From: DASSUW01 sp963806395 | GTDB taxonomy: Bacteria; Actinomycetota; Thermoleophilia; Solirubrobacterales; Solirubrobacteraceae | Assembly: GCA_963806395.1 (NCBI GenBank) | Contig: CAWDYI010000005.1 | Span: forward strand, 248,001 to 312,000 | Length of the DNA: 64,000 nt | Direction: 5' to 3' | Part shown: piece after piece, positions 9,545 to 18,128 of the stretch | Layout of the letters: the number at the start of each line of letters is the position of its first letter | Position numbering within the stretch: position 1 is the first letter of the stretch | The notes under the pieces: model-generated | Told to the model about the DNA's origin: nothing | Database searches by the model: none | What the model saw: only the letters and a program-made list of their open reading frames with translations | Program-made: the position numbers and the translations under genes

Positions 9545-10277
9545 AGCAGGTCGCGTGGCAGGTCACGCCGGCGCCGACCCGCAGGTCGAGCACGGCGGCC
9601 GTGTGATGCGGGTGCGAGACGAGCTCGAAGCACCCAGGGTCGCTGACGGCGAGCGTGCGGTCGCCCGCGATCACCTCACCCGTCCCCTCGAGCACCGCCC
9701 ACACGCCGCCGGCCTCGTAGGGGCCGTTGTAGGCGCCCGGCTGGTCCTCGGTCTGGGCGGGCAGGAGCCGCCCCGGCTCGTCCTCCGGCCGTACCGGCGG
9801 GACGAGGTCCTGCTCGATCCCGAGCAGCTCCTGGATCTCGCGCTCGGTCTCGTCGTACGCGCCCTCGCCGTAGTGCATCGAGAGCAGCATCCCGCGCGAG
9901 TCCCACAGGTAGCGCGCGGGCCAGCCTTCGTTCCCGTACAGGTCCCACAGCTCCAGCTGCGTGTCGATCACGACCGGGTACGGCACCTCGAGCCGCTCGA
10001 CCGCGCGGCGGACGTTCGCTTCGTCGCGCGCCGGCAGGAAGCCGCCGGCGTGGACACCGATCACCCGCAGCTCCGGGTAGCGCTCGTGCCACGCCTTCAG
10101 GTACGGCATCGTGCGCAGCGAGTTCACGCGGCAGAAGTCCCAGAACTCGATCAGGACGGGCCGGCCGCGCTGCTGGTCCATCCGCAGCGGCGCCACGTTG
10201 ATCCACGGAAGTCCGCGCGGGAACGGCGGCGCCGGGATCGTGTCGGGCTGGGCGCGCACCGGCGGCCACGGTAGCAT
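9465..10277 (-). CDS. Thioredoxin-fold (TlpA/DipZ-C-terminal-like) protein lacking the CXXC
   Basis: 270 residues from ATG 10277. Residues 24-160 are a TlpA/AhpC-type thioredoxin fold (VLIEFWDF, TMPYLKAWHERY, VIGVHAGGF, DEANVRRAVERLEVPYPVVID). The usual W-D-x-T-C-V-N-C active site reads W46-DF-C49-R-V-N-S53: both redox cysteines are replaced and a Cys sits one position earlier. Residues 205-255 resemble the beta-sandwich domain that follows thioredoxin in DipZ-like proteins. No signal peptide is obvious, suggesting a cytoplasmic protein. The last 25 residues look like antisense read-through of the convergent phosphoesterase (80-bp overlap). Confidence 0.72.
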   Translation of the reverse strand: MLPWPPVRAQPDTIPAPPFPRGLPWINVAPLRMDQQRGRPVLIEFWDFCRVNSLRTMPYLKAWHERYPELRVIGVHAGGFLPARDEANVRRAVERLEVPYPVVIDTQLELWDLYGNEGWPARYLWDSRGMLLSMHYGEGAYDETEREIQELLGIEQDLVPPVRPEDEPGRLLPAQTEDQPGAYNGPYEAGGVWAVLEGTGEVIAGDRTLAVSDPGCFELVSHPHHTAAVLDLRVGAGVTCHATCFTPGVEAPRDPGRPGAVQAPAVRSPR

Positions 10278-10314
10278 CGCGATCGGCTCGGAACCAATGC
10301 CCCAGGAGGGTCGC

Positions 10315-10935
10315 GTGGACCTGTGGTCTCGGCTTGATGACGTGCGTGTTCGGTGGAACGTCATCGAGCACCCGTTCTACAAGCGGTGGAGCGCCGGTGA
10401 GCTCTCCCGCGAGGATCTCGCCCGCTACGCCGGGCAGTACCGCCACGCCGTGGTCGCGCTCGCACTGGCGGCCGACCGCGCCGCCCGCGCCGCGTCATCG
10501 ATCGAGCTGGCGGCTCACGCCGGCGAGGAGGCGGCGCACATCTCGCTGTGGGACGCCTTCGCGCGCGCCGCCGGCACGGATGGCCCGCAGCAGGCGGAGG
10601 CGGAGACGGCCGTCTGCGCGGACGCGTGGGCGGGGGAGGGCAGGGACCTGCTCGGTCACCTCGTCGTTCTGTACGCGATCGAGTCGGCGCAGCCTGCGAT
10701 CTCACGCGTGAAGGCCGACGGGCTGCGGGCGCACTACGGCTTCAGCGCCGGGCTCGCCACCGCCTACTTCGACCTGCACGCCGAGCGCGACGTCGAGCAT
10801 GCGGCCGAGGGGCGGGAGTTGATCGCGACGCGGCTCGACGGCGCCGACGAGGACGCGCTGGTCGCGGAGGCCGAGCGCGTGCTGGAGGCGAACTGGACGC
10901 TTTTGGACGGTGTGGAGCGGCTCTGCGGCCGCTGA
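10315..10935 (+). CDS. CADD-like di-iron protein (heme-oxygenase/TenA fold), candidate pABA synthase
   Basis: 206 residues. The GTG at 10315 is chosen because AGGAGG (10304-10309) precedes it by five bases; an upstream ATG at 10297 lacks this. By recalled alignment to Chlamydia CADD it keeps the HPFY tyrosine (Y22, cf. Tyr27), the lysine in the SRVKADGL segment (K133, cf. Lys152), and the metal ligands: E71 or E72 with H75, E123, and H155-x3-D159-x2-H162, the last with the same spacing as CADD H174/D178/H181. CADD makes p-aminobenzoate by consuming its own Tyr and Lys. TenA/PqqC-like functions are the alternative. Divergent, with 37 bp to the thioredoxin-like gene. Confidence 0.8.
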   Translation: MDLWSRLDDVRVRWNVIEHPFYKRWSAGELSREDLARYAGQYRHAVVALALAADRAARAASSIELAAHAGEEAAHISLWDAFARAAGTDGPQQAEAETAVCADAWAGEGRDLLGHLVVLYAIESAQPAISRVKADGLRAHYGFSAGLATAYFDLHAERDVEHAAEGRELIATRLDGADEDALVAEAERVLEANWTLLDGVERLCGR

Positions 10936-10998
10936 AAACGAAACTTCTGTCTCCCGGCGGGGTTGATTCGTCAGTCAAACCTAGTTGGAGGGTCCCCC

Positions 10999-11736
10999 TT
11001 GCGTAAATACCTGATCGTCGCCGTGGCGGCGTTCACCGCCATCGCCTTTGCCGCTGTGTCTTATGCCCAGGGCGCTGATACCGCCACGCTGAAGACGTCG
11101 ATCAAGCCGAACAAGTCGTCCGGCACGAAGAAGAAGCCGAAGAGCGTCACGCTCGATCTCAACATCGTCAACGGCAACACCTCGCGCACGATGTCCGAGC
11201 TGGACGTCTTCCTGCCGAAGAAGATCAAGGTCAGCCTCAAGGGCCTGCCGAAGTGCGCGCCCGACGTGATCTTCGCTCGCGGCTGCCCGAAGTCCGCCGA
11301 GCTCGGTCACGGTGACGCGAAGGCGAAGGTCGGCGTCAACGGCCCGCCGGCCAACATCCGCGACCTCACGTTCGAGGTCACCGCCTTCAAGACGAACAGC
11401 CCCGTCGACGGCCACGAGATGCTCGGCTTCTTCATCGACGACGGCGGCACGCTGCAGTTCCTTACGGAGACGACGCTCAGCAGGGCCTCCGGCAAGTACG
11501 GCCAGAAGCTGAACATCGAGGTCCCGGAGCTCGCCCAGCACGTCGGCGCGACGTACAACGGCCTCGTGTCGCTGCACACCACGCTCGGCAAGAAGAAGGG
11601 CAAGAACGCCCTCATGGGGTCCGTCGGCTGCAAGAAGAAGAAGCATCCGTTCAAGGTCGATCTGACCTTCATCGACAACACGATCACGCCCGCGGGCAAG
11701 ATCTCGAAGACCTCTACCGCGAAGTGCAAGGCGTAG
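10999..11736 (+). CDS. Secreted protein of unknown function
   Basis: 245 residues from TTG 10999, which has GGAGGG (10987-10992) six bases upstream and gives a clean signal peptide (LRKYLIVAVAAFTAIAFA, cleavage near SYAQG). The mature protein is lysine-rich and predicted mostly beta, with pairs of cysteines (PKCAP, ARGCPK, VGCKKK, TAKCKA) that could form disulfides. I recognise no domain. It stands alone with its own terminator; such beta-rich secreted proteins are frequent in this lineage. Confidence 0.75.
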   Translation: MRKYLIVAVAAFTAIAFAAVSYAQGADTATLKTSIKPNKSSGTKKKPKSVTLDLNIVNGNTSRTMSELDVFLPKKIKVSLKGLPKCAPDVIFARGCPKSAELGHGDAKAKVGVNGPPANIRDLTFEVTAFKTNSPVDGHEMLGFFIDDGGTLQFLTETTLSRASGKYGQKLNIEVPELAQHVGATYNGLVSLHTTLGKKKGKNALMGSVGCKKKKHPFKVDLTFIDNTITPAGKISKTSTAKCKA

Positions 11737-11801
11737 CGTAGAAATCGGTTTCGCCCGCCCGTCCTCGCAAGCTCGGACAGCGTGCGACGTTAGATCTCGG
11801 A

Positions 11802-11835
11802 GGCCCCGCCATCGGCGGGGCCTTCGTCGTTCTTA
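11802..11835 (+). terminator. Intrinsic terminator after the secreted-protein gene
   Basis: A perfect 9-bp stem GGCCCCGCC / GGCGGGGCC with a 3-base loop (11802-11822) is followed by the T-rich stretch TTCGTCGTTCTT, 66 bp after the stop at 11736 and just before the next gene. Confidence 0.8.
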
Positions 11836-11848
11836 GACTCTCCCGCCA

Positions 11849-13207
11849 GTGACCGTCTTCGCACACGGGATCGTCGGGCGGGCAGATCTCCCGATCCCGG
11901 TCGAGCTGTTCGTCGTCGGCGCGGCGGTCGTGCTCGTGCTGTCGTTCCTCGCGCTCGCGGCCGGCTGGTCGCGCCCGCGGCTCGAGCGTGTGCCGGAGCT
12001 GGCGCTCGTGCGCATCCCGCTCGCCGTCGAGGTGCTGCTCGGTGCCGCCGGCGTCGGCGCCTTCGCGGTCACGGTCTACGCGGGTATCGCGGGGACGACC
12101 AACCAGGGGGAGAACCTCGCGCCGTGGGCGGTATACGTCGCGTTCTGGATCGGCGTCCCGTTCGCGACGCTGCTCTTCGGCGACGTGTTCCGGCTGCTGA
12201 GCCCGTGGCGGGCCGTCGGCCGCCTCACCGGCTGGGTCGCGGTGCGTGTGGCCGGCGACGGGCTGCCGGAGCCCTTGCCGTACCCCGACCGGCTCGGCCA
12301 CTGGCCGGCCGCAGCCGGGATCCTCGCCTTCACCATCTGCGAGCTGACCTGGGCGGCGGCGACGGACCCCGCGCCACTCGCCGTGCTGATGCTCGTGTAC
12401 ATGGCGATCCAGCTCGTGGGAATGAGCCTGTACGGCGTCGAGCCGTGGACACGCCGCGGCGACGCGTTCGGCGTGTGGTTCGGGCTGCTGGCGCTGCTGG
12501 CACCCGTCGGCCGTCGGCCGGACGGGCGGCTGGTGCTGCGGCCGCCCGCCATCTCGGCGACGCGGCTCGCGGCGGTGACCGGCACGACCGCCCTGCTGCT
12601 GGTGGCGATCGGCTCGACCGGCTTCGACGGCGCCAAGGAGGGCCCGCTGTTCAACGACATCGTCACCGACCTCCAGGACGCCTTCACGGGCCTCGGCGCC
12701 TCGAAGGGCTTCGGGCTCGAGCTCGCGTTCGTGGTGGGGCTGGCGATCTCGATCGCCGCCGTCGCGGCGATCTGGACCGCCGGCGTGTTCGGGATGCCGC
12801 GGGCGGGCCTGCGGCTGACGCGCCGTGAGCTCGGGCGGCGGTTCGTGCACACGCTGATCCCGATCGCCGCCGCGTACCTCGTCGCGCACTACTTCTCCGC
12901 GCTCGCCTACAACGGCCAGGACCTGGTGCGGCTCGCCTCCGACCCGCTCGGCGACGGCTCGGACCTGTTCGGCGGCGCCGACGCGCGGATCGACTACTCG
13001 GTCGTCTCGGCGTCGGCGATCTGGTACGTGCAGGTGGCGGCGCTCGTGCTCGGCCATGTGGCCGCGCTGGTGCTCGCGCACGACCGTGCGCTCGTCGTGT
13101 ACGGCAGCCCGCGCGCGGCCACGCGGTCGCAGGTCGTCATGCTCATCGTGATGGTCATGTTCACGACACTCGGCCTCTGGCTGCTCTCCGAGGCGCTGAA
13201 CCTGTGA
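11849..13207 (+). CDS. Multi-pass membrane protein, unknown function
   Basis: 452 residues with roughly ten or eleven predicted transmembrane helices spread along its whole length (first at about 17-40, last at about 430-448). It starts with TVFAHGIVGRADLPIP, a conserved-looking N-terminal segment. No transporter or enzyme motif is recognisable. I have a weak memory of similar actinobacterial proteins carrying the label fenitrothion hydrolase, but nothing in the sequence supports hydrolase activity. GTG 11849 is the start. Its stop overlaps the GTG of a 40-residue membrane protein. Confidence 0.8.
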   Translation: MTVFAHGIVGRADLPIPVELFVVGAAVVLVLSFLALAAGWSRPRLERVPELALVRIPLAVEVLLGAAGVGAFAVTVYAGIAGTTNQGENLAPWAVYVAFWIGVPFATLLFGDVFRLLSPWRAVGRLTGWVAVRVAGDGLPEPLPYPDRLGHWPAAAGILAFTICELTWAAATDPAPLAVLMLVYMAIQLVGMSLYGVEPWTRRGDAFGVWFGLLALLAPVGRRPDGRLVLRPPAISATRLAAVTGTTALLLVAIGSTGFDGAKEGPLFNDIVTDLQDAFTGLGASKGFGLELAFVVGLAISIAAVAAIWTAGVFGMPRAGLRLTRRELGRRFVHTLIPIAAAYLVAHYFSALAYNGQDLVRLASDPLGDGSDLFGGADARIDYSVVSASAIWYVQVAALVLGHVAALVLAHDRALVVYGSPRAATRSQVVMLIVMVMFTTLGLWLLSEALNL

Positions 13208-13326
13208 CCGTGTTCGCGCACGCCGGGCACGTGCTCGTGGACATGCTCTACGCCGTCCCGCTGCTGGTGATGATCGCGCTCCTGCTCGTCGGCAAGGTGC
13301 GTGAGCGCCGCAACCGCAGGGAGTAG
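13204..13326 (+). CDS. 40-residue single-pass membrane protein coupled to the upstream gene
   Basis: GTG 13204-13206 overlaps the TGA of the large membrane protein (GTGA). The product begins TVFAHAGHVLVDMLYAVP, has one hydrophobic helix (about residues 11-29) and ends with the basic tail KVRERRNRRE, so its C-terminus should lie in the cytoplasm. The first six residues repeat those of the upstream protein (TVFAHG), suggesting a shared targeting or assembly feature. It is probably a small accessory subunit of that protein. Confidence 0.65.
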   Translation: MTVFAHAGHVLVDMLYAVPLLVMIALLLVGKVRERRNRRE

Positions 13327-13380
13327 TACACCCGTCCGGGCAGGTTTGCGCGGGTCAGGCCGGGGTACTCGCCGAACAGG

Positions 13381-13575
13381 ATGAGAAACGCCCAGCGCCA
13401 TGACGAGCTCTTCACGATCTGGAGTGCTGCACGCGCCGAGGCCAACCTCGCCTATGCCGCGTGGTGCGACATGCCAGGACCCAACGCCTACAGCGTCTAC
13501 CGGGCCGCGGAGGACCGGGCGGATGCTGCCGAGCAGGCGTTGACATGCGCCGCCCGCCCACTGCTCACCGTCTGA
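13381..13575 (+). CDS. Small helical protein, paralogue A of a tandem pair
   Basis: 64 residues from ATG 13381. Predicted all-helical. The core W-SAARAEANLAYAAW, then NAYSVYRAAEDRADAAEQAL, matches the neighbouring 85-residue protein at 13689 (AWGDARDAALEAYHRW, then ESYAVYRAAQDREDAAQDTL), so the two are paralogues made by local duplication. No known domain recognised. It shows normal GC and codon use. Function unknown; the repeat of aromatic and Ala/Arg/Asp positions suggests a short coiled coil. Confidence 0.6.
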   Translation: MRNAQRHDELFTIWSAARAEANLAYAAWCDMPGPNAYSVYRAAEDRADAAEQALTCAARPLLTV

Positions 13576-13592
13576 CCCGGGACGCATACCTA

Positions 13593-13612
13593 CTGACGCC
13601 CTGGTGCGTCAG
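13593..13612. repeat. Short perfect hairpin between the two paralogous small genes
   Basis: CTGACGC (13593-13599), loop CCTGGT, GCGTCAG (13606-13612). It lies 18 bp past the first small gene and 77 bp before the second. There is no T tract, so it may be a weak terminator or an operator. Confidence 0.4.
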
Positions 13613-13688
13613 CAAGGCAACCGCAGGGCACGCCGATGCGTACAAGGGGGTGCCGAGCGGGAATCCCCGTCCGGCGGAGGAACAAGCG

Positions 13689-13946
13689 ATGAGCAGCCAC
13701 GAGCTCAAGGACCTGCTGGACCAGGTCGCCGACACGCGCGAGATCGTCCTTCGACGGCCGCTCACGTGGAGCGCCGACTACGACGCCTGGGGCGACGCGC
13801 GCGATGCCGCGCTCGAGGCGTACCACCGGTGGCACGCGATGCAGACCGCCGAGTCCTACGCCGTCTACCGCGCCGCCCAGGACCGCGAGGACGCCGCGCA
13901 GGACACGCTCGCTCAGACCCAGATGTCGCGCACGAGCGTCTCGTAG
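13689..13946 (+). CDS. Small helical protein, paralogue B of a tandem pair
   Basis: 85 residues from ATG 13689, with GGAGG (13676-13680) eight bases upstream. Residues 32-75 repeat the motif of the 64-residue protein at 13381 (W-x2-AR-x2-A-x2-AY-x2-W, then AYAVYRAAQDREDAAQ). The extra N-terminal 30 residues (SSHELKDLLDQVADTREIVLRR) form another helix. The last 11 residues are encoded over the 3' end of the convergent helicase gene. Function unknown. Confidence 0.6.
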   Translation: MSSHELKDLLDQVADTREIVLRRPLTWSADYDAWGDARDAALEAYHRWHAMQTAESYAVYRAAQDREDAAQDTLAQTQMSRTSVS

Positions 13947-16823
13947 CCGCCGTCCTGGGACGCGGCCTCGGCGCGTGCCCGGCGGCCCTCGTCCGAGCGC
14001 TGGGTGAACACGAGCCCCGTGGGACCGAGGTGCCGCGCCCACGCGCGCGCGAACGCCTCGCGCGCGATCCTTGCGGACGCCGAGGTCGGCCGGCACGGGA
14101 TGGTGGCGGACCGGGAACGGAGGCTGCCGTCGCAGCACGCGCCAGAGCAACGTCCCCGCTCCGGTATCCGGATCGGGGAGCGGGCGCGTGACGAGGTAGC
14201 GCGGCGTGTCGGCGACCGCGACGAGTTCGTCCAGCGCCGTCGCGAACCTGGCGCTCTCCTCCGGCGTCGCCTCGGTCAGCACGCAACGCAGGTAGCCGGA
14301 GTCGCGCGGCTCGATCGCCAGCGAGCCGGCGGCCGCGTCCGACATCTCGCCCAGCTCGCGGTAGGCGTCGATCACCGAGCGCGCGGCGTGATCGAGCGGC
14401 AGCACGACCGGTAGCCGTTCGCGAGCGCGCCGCAGCCGCAGGGCGGCCCACACGAGGCCGCCGGCCGCGAGCGCCAGGCCGACGGGCAGCGCGGCGACCA
14501 CGAACATCGCCGCGAGCGCCACGAGCAGGCCGGCGCCGGTGACCGCGAGCGGCACGCGCTGCGAGATCGGCGCGGACTTGGCCGTCTCCTCGACCGCTTC
14601 CGCCACGCCGGTGGCGCCACCGTGGCGCCGCGCGACGAGCGTGCGCAGGTCGGCGCCGCGGTACGGCTCGCCGATCCGCCACCGCTCGCGTGCCTCGTCG
14701 CGTGCCGCCGCCCGGACCAGCATCGTGCGGTTCAGCTCCGCGAGCCGGCCGACCGGCGGCGGCGCGAACGGGCCCAGCTCGGGGTGCACGTGCGACGGCC
14801 CAGCTTCGATCTCACCGTCGTCGGCGGGCGCGTACAGGTGCAGGTGCTTGCGCACGAAGCGCGCGTAGTCGGCGCTCCCGCGGACGAGGTCGGGCGCCAC
14901 GCACACGACGTCCCAGTTCGAGGCGAGCTTGTCCGGGTCGCCGGGGTCCAGCCGCAGCGAGCGCCCGCGCATCTGCTGGACCGACACGCCCGTGGTGGCG
15001 ACGGTGAGGTCGACCAGGCAGTTGACGGCCGGGCAGTCCCAGCCCTCGCCGAGCAGTGCGCGCGTGCCGATCAGCGTGCCGGACACGCCGCTCTCCAGCA
15101 CGCGCGTGGCGAGCTCGACCCACGCGCGCGGGACCCACTCGGCGCCCGACGAGCGCAGCGAGATCAGCACGCCGTCCGGCTCGGCCGCCCAGTCCGGCAG
15201 TGAGAGCTGGTCCTCCGCCGCGGCGACGAGCGCGGCGAGCAGCACCTCGGCGTCGGCCGGCAGGCAGCGCAGCCCGCGGCCGGACACGACGAGCGGGCGA
15301 AGCGGTGCAGTCCGGAGGTCCGCGCCGAGGGCGATCAGCGCGTGCCGCGCCGTGCCGGCGGTGGGGTCGAGCACGCCGCCGAGCAGCGGGTCGGGCTTGG
15401 CCTCCGAGAGCTCGGCGTCGCAAAGGACGAGCGCCCGCAGCGCGTCGCCGCGGGACTCCATCTCGGCGGCCAGCACCTCGACGAGCCCGAACGCCTTCGC
15501 CTGCGAGCCGGTCAGCAGCCGGTCGACCTCCGACGTGCCGCGCCGGATGCCGCGGCGCGTGAGCCGGAAGCCGAGCTCGCCGAGTGCGGCGGCCACGGCC
15601 GCGTAGCGGTCGGCGGCCTCGGGCGCCGGTGAGACGTGCAGGCAGCGCAGCGCGTAGTCCTCCAGCAACACGAGCCAGTCCTCGAGGTCGGGCGAGCGCC
15701 GGTAGGCCTCGCCGCGCGGCGCGCCGTCCGGCAGGGCGAGGCCGGCGGAGCCGAGGAACCGCACGCCTGCGCGCGCCAGCGCCGGGCGGCTGCGCTGGAA
15801 CGCCTCCCACGGCACCTGGGCGTCGTCGTCGGCCGACCGGCGGCGTTCGCGCAGGCGCGTGATCACCCACAGCGGGAACGAGTGCGGTCCCTCGGCGTCG
15901 TCATGGAGCGCGGTGACCAGCTCCTTGAAGCGCGTGTCGTGCTCGGCCAGCCAGGCGCGCTCGGAGTCCAGCGGCTCGGTCAGCCACGCCAGCTCCTGGT
16001 AGGGCGCGAGATGCCCGTCGCGCACCACGGCCGGGGTCGGCACGGTGAAGTCGACCGGTCCGAGCAGCTCCTCGTACAGCTCGCTCTCGTGGCCGTCGAG
16101 GTCCGACGGCGGCGTCGCCGTGAGACCGATCACGTGGATGTCCTCGTCCCCCAGCTCGGCCAGCACAGCGCGTACGACGTAGCCCCACATCGACGCCAGG
16201 TGGTGGCACTCGTCGAGCACGATCGCGCCGACGTTGCCGGCGCGCAGCGCAGACACGCGTGCTCGGGCCTGGTCCGAGAGCAGCTCCGCGAGCTCGACCC
16301 CGGCGTGCTCGCCGCGCGCGATCTCGCGCTTGACCACGCTGGTCAGGCGGGCCAGCTCGCCGGTGCGGCGCTCGGCGGCCGCGCCCTCGTACCGCGCGGC
16401 CTCGCGCTCGGCCTCGTCCACGTCGACGCCCATCGCGGCCGCCCGCTCGGTCGCCCAGCGAGCTGCGACGACCTGACGCACCGCGATCTCGGGGTCGTCG
16501 AGCTGGCACAGCGACTGGTACGTCATGCAGGCGATCGGAAAGCCCGGCTGCGGCCCGGCCGTGCGCGCCACGTCGGCCGCCGAACCGAACTGGCGCACGG
16601 CGCGCGGCCACTGCATCTGCACCGCGCTGTTGGGAGCGAGCACGAGCGCGCGGCGGCCGATCCGCCGTACCAGCTCGACGCCGAGCAGCGTCTTCCCCGA
16701 GCCCGGCGGTGCGACCAGGTGCGTGCGGCGGCGCCCGGCTTCGCGGTCGCGCTCGAACGCGGCGATCGCCTCCTTCTGGTAGCGCCGCCAGGTGCCCCCG
16801 AAGGACAGGTCGTCGAAGATCAC
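13913..16823 (-). CDS. Superfamily-2 DEAD/DEAH-type helicase with C-terminal membrane hairpin (frameshifted near 3' end)
   Basis: About 969 residues after correcting one base. Motif I APPGSGKT (38-45), motif II DECH (204-207), motif III TAT (235-237), and C-terminal RecA motifs GEGWD (592-596) and QQMRGRSLR (616-624) define an SF2 helicase. Unusually, residues about 756-796 hold two adjacent hydrophobic helices, then a soluble tail. The uninterrupted frame loses sense at about 14069; skipping one base there restores a sensible tail ending at a TGA at 13913-13915. The GTG start at 16823 overlaps the SCO1 stop. Role unknown; DNA or RNA remodelling at the membrane, possibly defence, is inference. 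Confidence 0.85.
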
Positions 16824-17410
16824 CGGAGTCGCACGAGGTCAGCCGCCAGGGCTCTCGGCGTGAGCTTCGAGGCGGGGAACCCGATGCGCTGGCGCCCGCC
16901 GGAGTCGACGAGCACGGTGTAGGCCGAGTGGTCGCGCCCCTCACGCTGCGGGGCGATCCCGAACGCCTTCCACACCGGCGCCAGCTGTTCGCGGGTGCCG
17001 AGCAGGAAGTCCATGCGGCCGGTCATCGACTGCTCGAGCAGGAACGCGCGCGCCCGCGCGGGGGTGTCGTTGGCCGGGTCGACCGAGACGCCGACCACCG
17101 GGACGTCTCGCCCGAGGTCGTCGAGCGCGCCGCGGATGCTCTGCACCTGCGCGGGGCACGTGTCCTCGCACGTGGAGTACACGAACGTGATCACCGCCGG
17201 TCGCCCGCGCAGGCTCGCGGCGGTCACGCGCTCGCCGTCCTGACTCGTGAGGGCGAAGTCGGGCAGGCGCGCGGCCGGTGGCCGGATCGCGCCCTCCCAG
17301 CCCGTCGCCGCGGGCGCGTCGTCGCCGGCGCGCGCAAGCCACAGTCCCACCACCGCGCCGGCGGCGCACAGGCACAGCGTGAACAGCGCGAGCACAACCC
17401 GTGTCGGCAC
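16820..17410 (-). CDS. SCO1/SenC/PrrC-family protein
   Basis: 196 residues: an N-terminal membrane anchor (residues 4-26), then a thioredoxin fold with the copper/redox motif C81-EDT-C85 and the distal H161 (GRDHSAYTV), the three copper ligands of SCO proteins. These assemble the CuA site of cytochrome oxidase or act as thiol-disulfide reductases outside the cytoplasm. No oxidase genes are nearby; instead the stop overlaps the start of the membrane-anchored helicase. GTG start at 17410. Confidence 0.92.
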   Translation of the reverse strand: MPTRVVLALFTLCLCAAGAVVGLWLARAGDDAPAATGWEGAIRPPAARLPDFALTSQDGERVTAASLRGRPAVITFVYSTCEDTCPAQVQSIRGALDDLGRDVPVVGVSVDPANDTPARARAFLLEQSMTGRMDFLLGTREQLAPVWKAFGIAPQREGRDHSAYTVLVDSGGRQRIGFPASKLTPRALAADLVRLR

Positions 17411-17429
17411 GGGTCCAAGCTTAGAGTCA

Positions 17430-17489
17430 GTTTCAGGACCGGCGGCCCGGCCGGGATCCTCCGTATCCGGGCGTGCCGACTCCTGAAAC
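17430..17489. repeat. 9-bp inverted repeat between SCO1-like and response-regulator genes
   Basis: Perfect arms GTTTCAGGA (17430-17438) and TCCTGAAAC (17481-17489) separated by 42 bp of GC-rich sequence. It sits between the regulator stop (17496) and the SCO1 start (17410), so it could be the terminator of the two-component operon or an operator. Confidence 0.4.
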
Positions 17490-17495
17490 GGGCTC

Positions 17496-18128
17496 TCAGG
17501 CTTCCGTCAGGCCTCGGCGGATCGCGTAGCGCACGAGCTCGACGCGGTCGCGCATGCCGAGCTTGCGCAGCAGGTTGGCGCGGTGCGACTCGACGGTCTT
17601 CTCGGCCAGGTGCAGGATCTCGGCGATCTGCTTGTTCGTGTGCGCCTCGGCGATCAGCTTCAGGACCTCCTGCTCGCGCGGCGAGAGCGGCTCCTCCGGC
17701 CCTGCCGACGGGTCGGACATCCACTCGCGGATCAGCGAGCGCTCGACGGCGTTGGTCAGGAACGCCTCGCCACGGTGCACGGCGCGGATCGCGTTCAGGA
17801 GCGCCTGGTCGACCTCGCGCTTGAGCACGTAGCCGGACGCGCCGGCCTTCAGCGCGTCGAACACGTAGCGCTCGTCGTCGTGCATCGACAGCGCGAGCAC
17901 CTGCGTGTTGGGCAGATGTGCGCGGATCTGCCGGGCGGCCTGCAGGCCCGTCATGCGCGGCATGGAGACGTCCATGACGCACAGGTCGGGCTTCGTGGCC
18001 AGAGCCTGCTCGAACGCGACGACGCCGTCTTCGGCCTCGGCGACGACCTGCATGTCCGGTTGACGTTCGATCAGCAGCTTCAGGCCGCCGCGCACGATGC
18101 CGTGATCGTCGGCGATGAGGATCCTCAT
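17496..18128 (-). CDS. NarL/LuxR-family response regulator
   Basis: 210 residues. Receiver domain with acidic pair D7/D8, phospho-acceptor D53 (VMDVSMPRMTG) and switch lysine in YVLKREVD; LuxR-type HTH at about 148-205 (LSPREQEVLKLIAEAHTNKQIAEIL and KTVESHRANLLRKL). The ATG start overlaps the kinase stop (ATGA), so it is the partner of the kinase at 18125. No target genes can be read from the sequence. Confidence 0.94.
   Translation of the reverse strand: MRILIADDHGIVRGGLKLLIERQPDMQVVAEAEDGVVAFEQALATKPDLCVMDVSMPRMTGLQAARQIRAHLPNTQVLALSMHDDERYVFDALKAGASGYVLKREVDQALLNAIRAVHRGEAFLTNAVERSLIREWMSDPSAGPEEPLSPREQEVLKLIAEAHTNKQIAEILHLAEKTVESHRANLLRKLGMRDRVELVRYAIRRGLTEA

Noticed and set aside
13590..13912. 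Extension of the helicase frame to 13590
   Set aside because: The extra residues are arginine-rich nonsense over two small genes and appear only because of the one-base shift near 14069.
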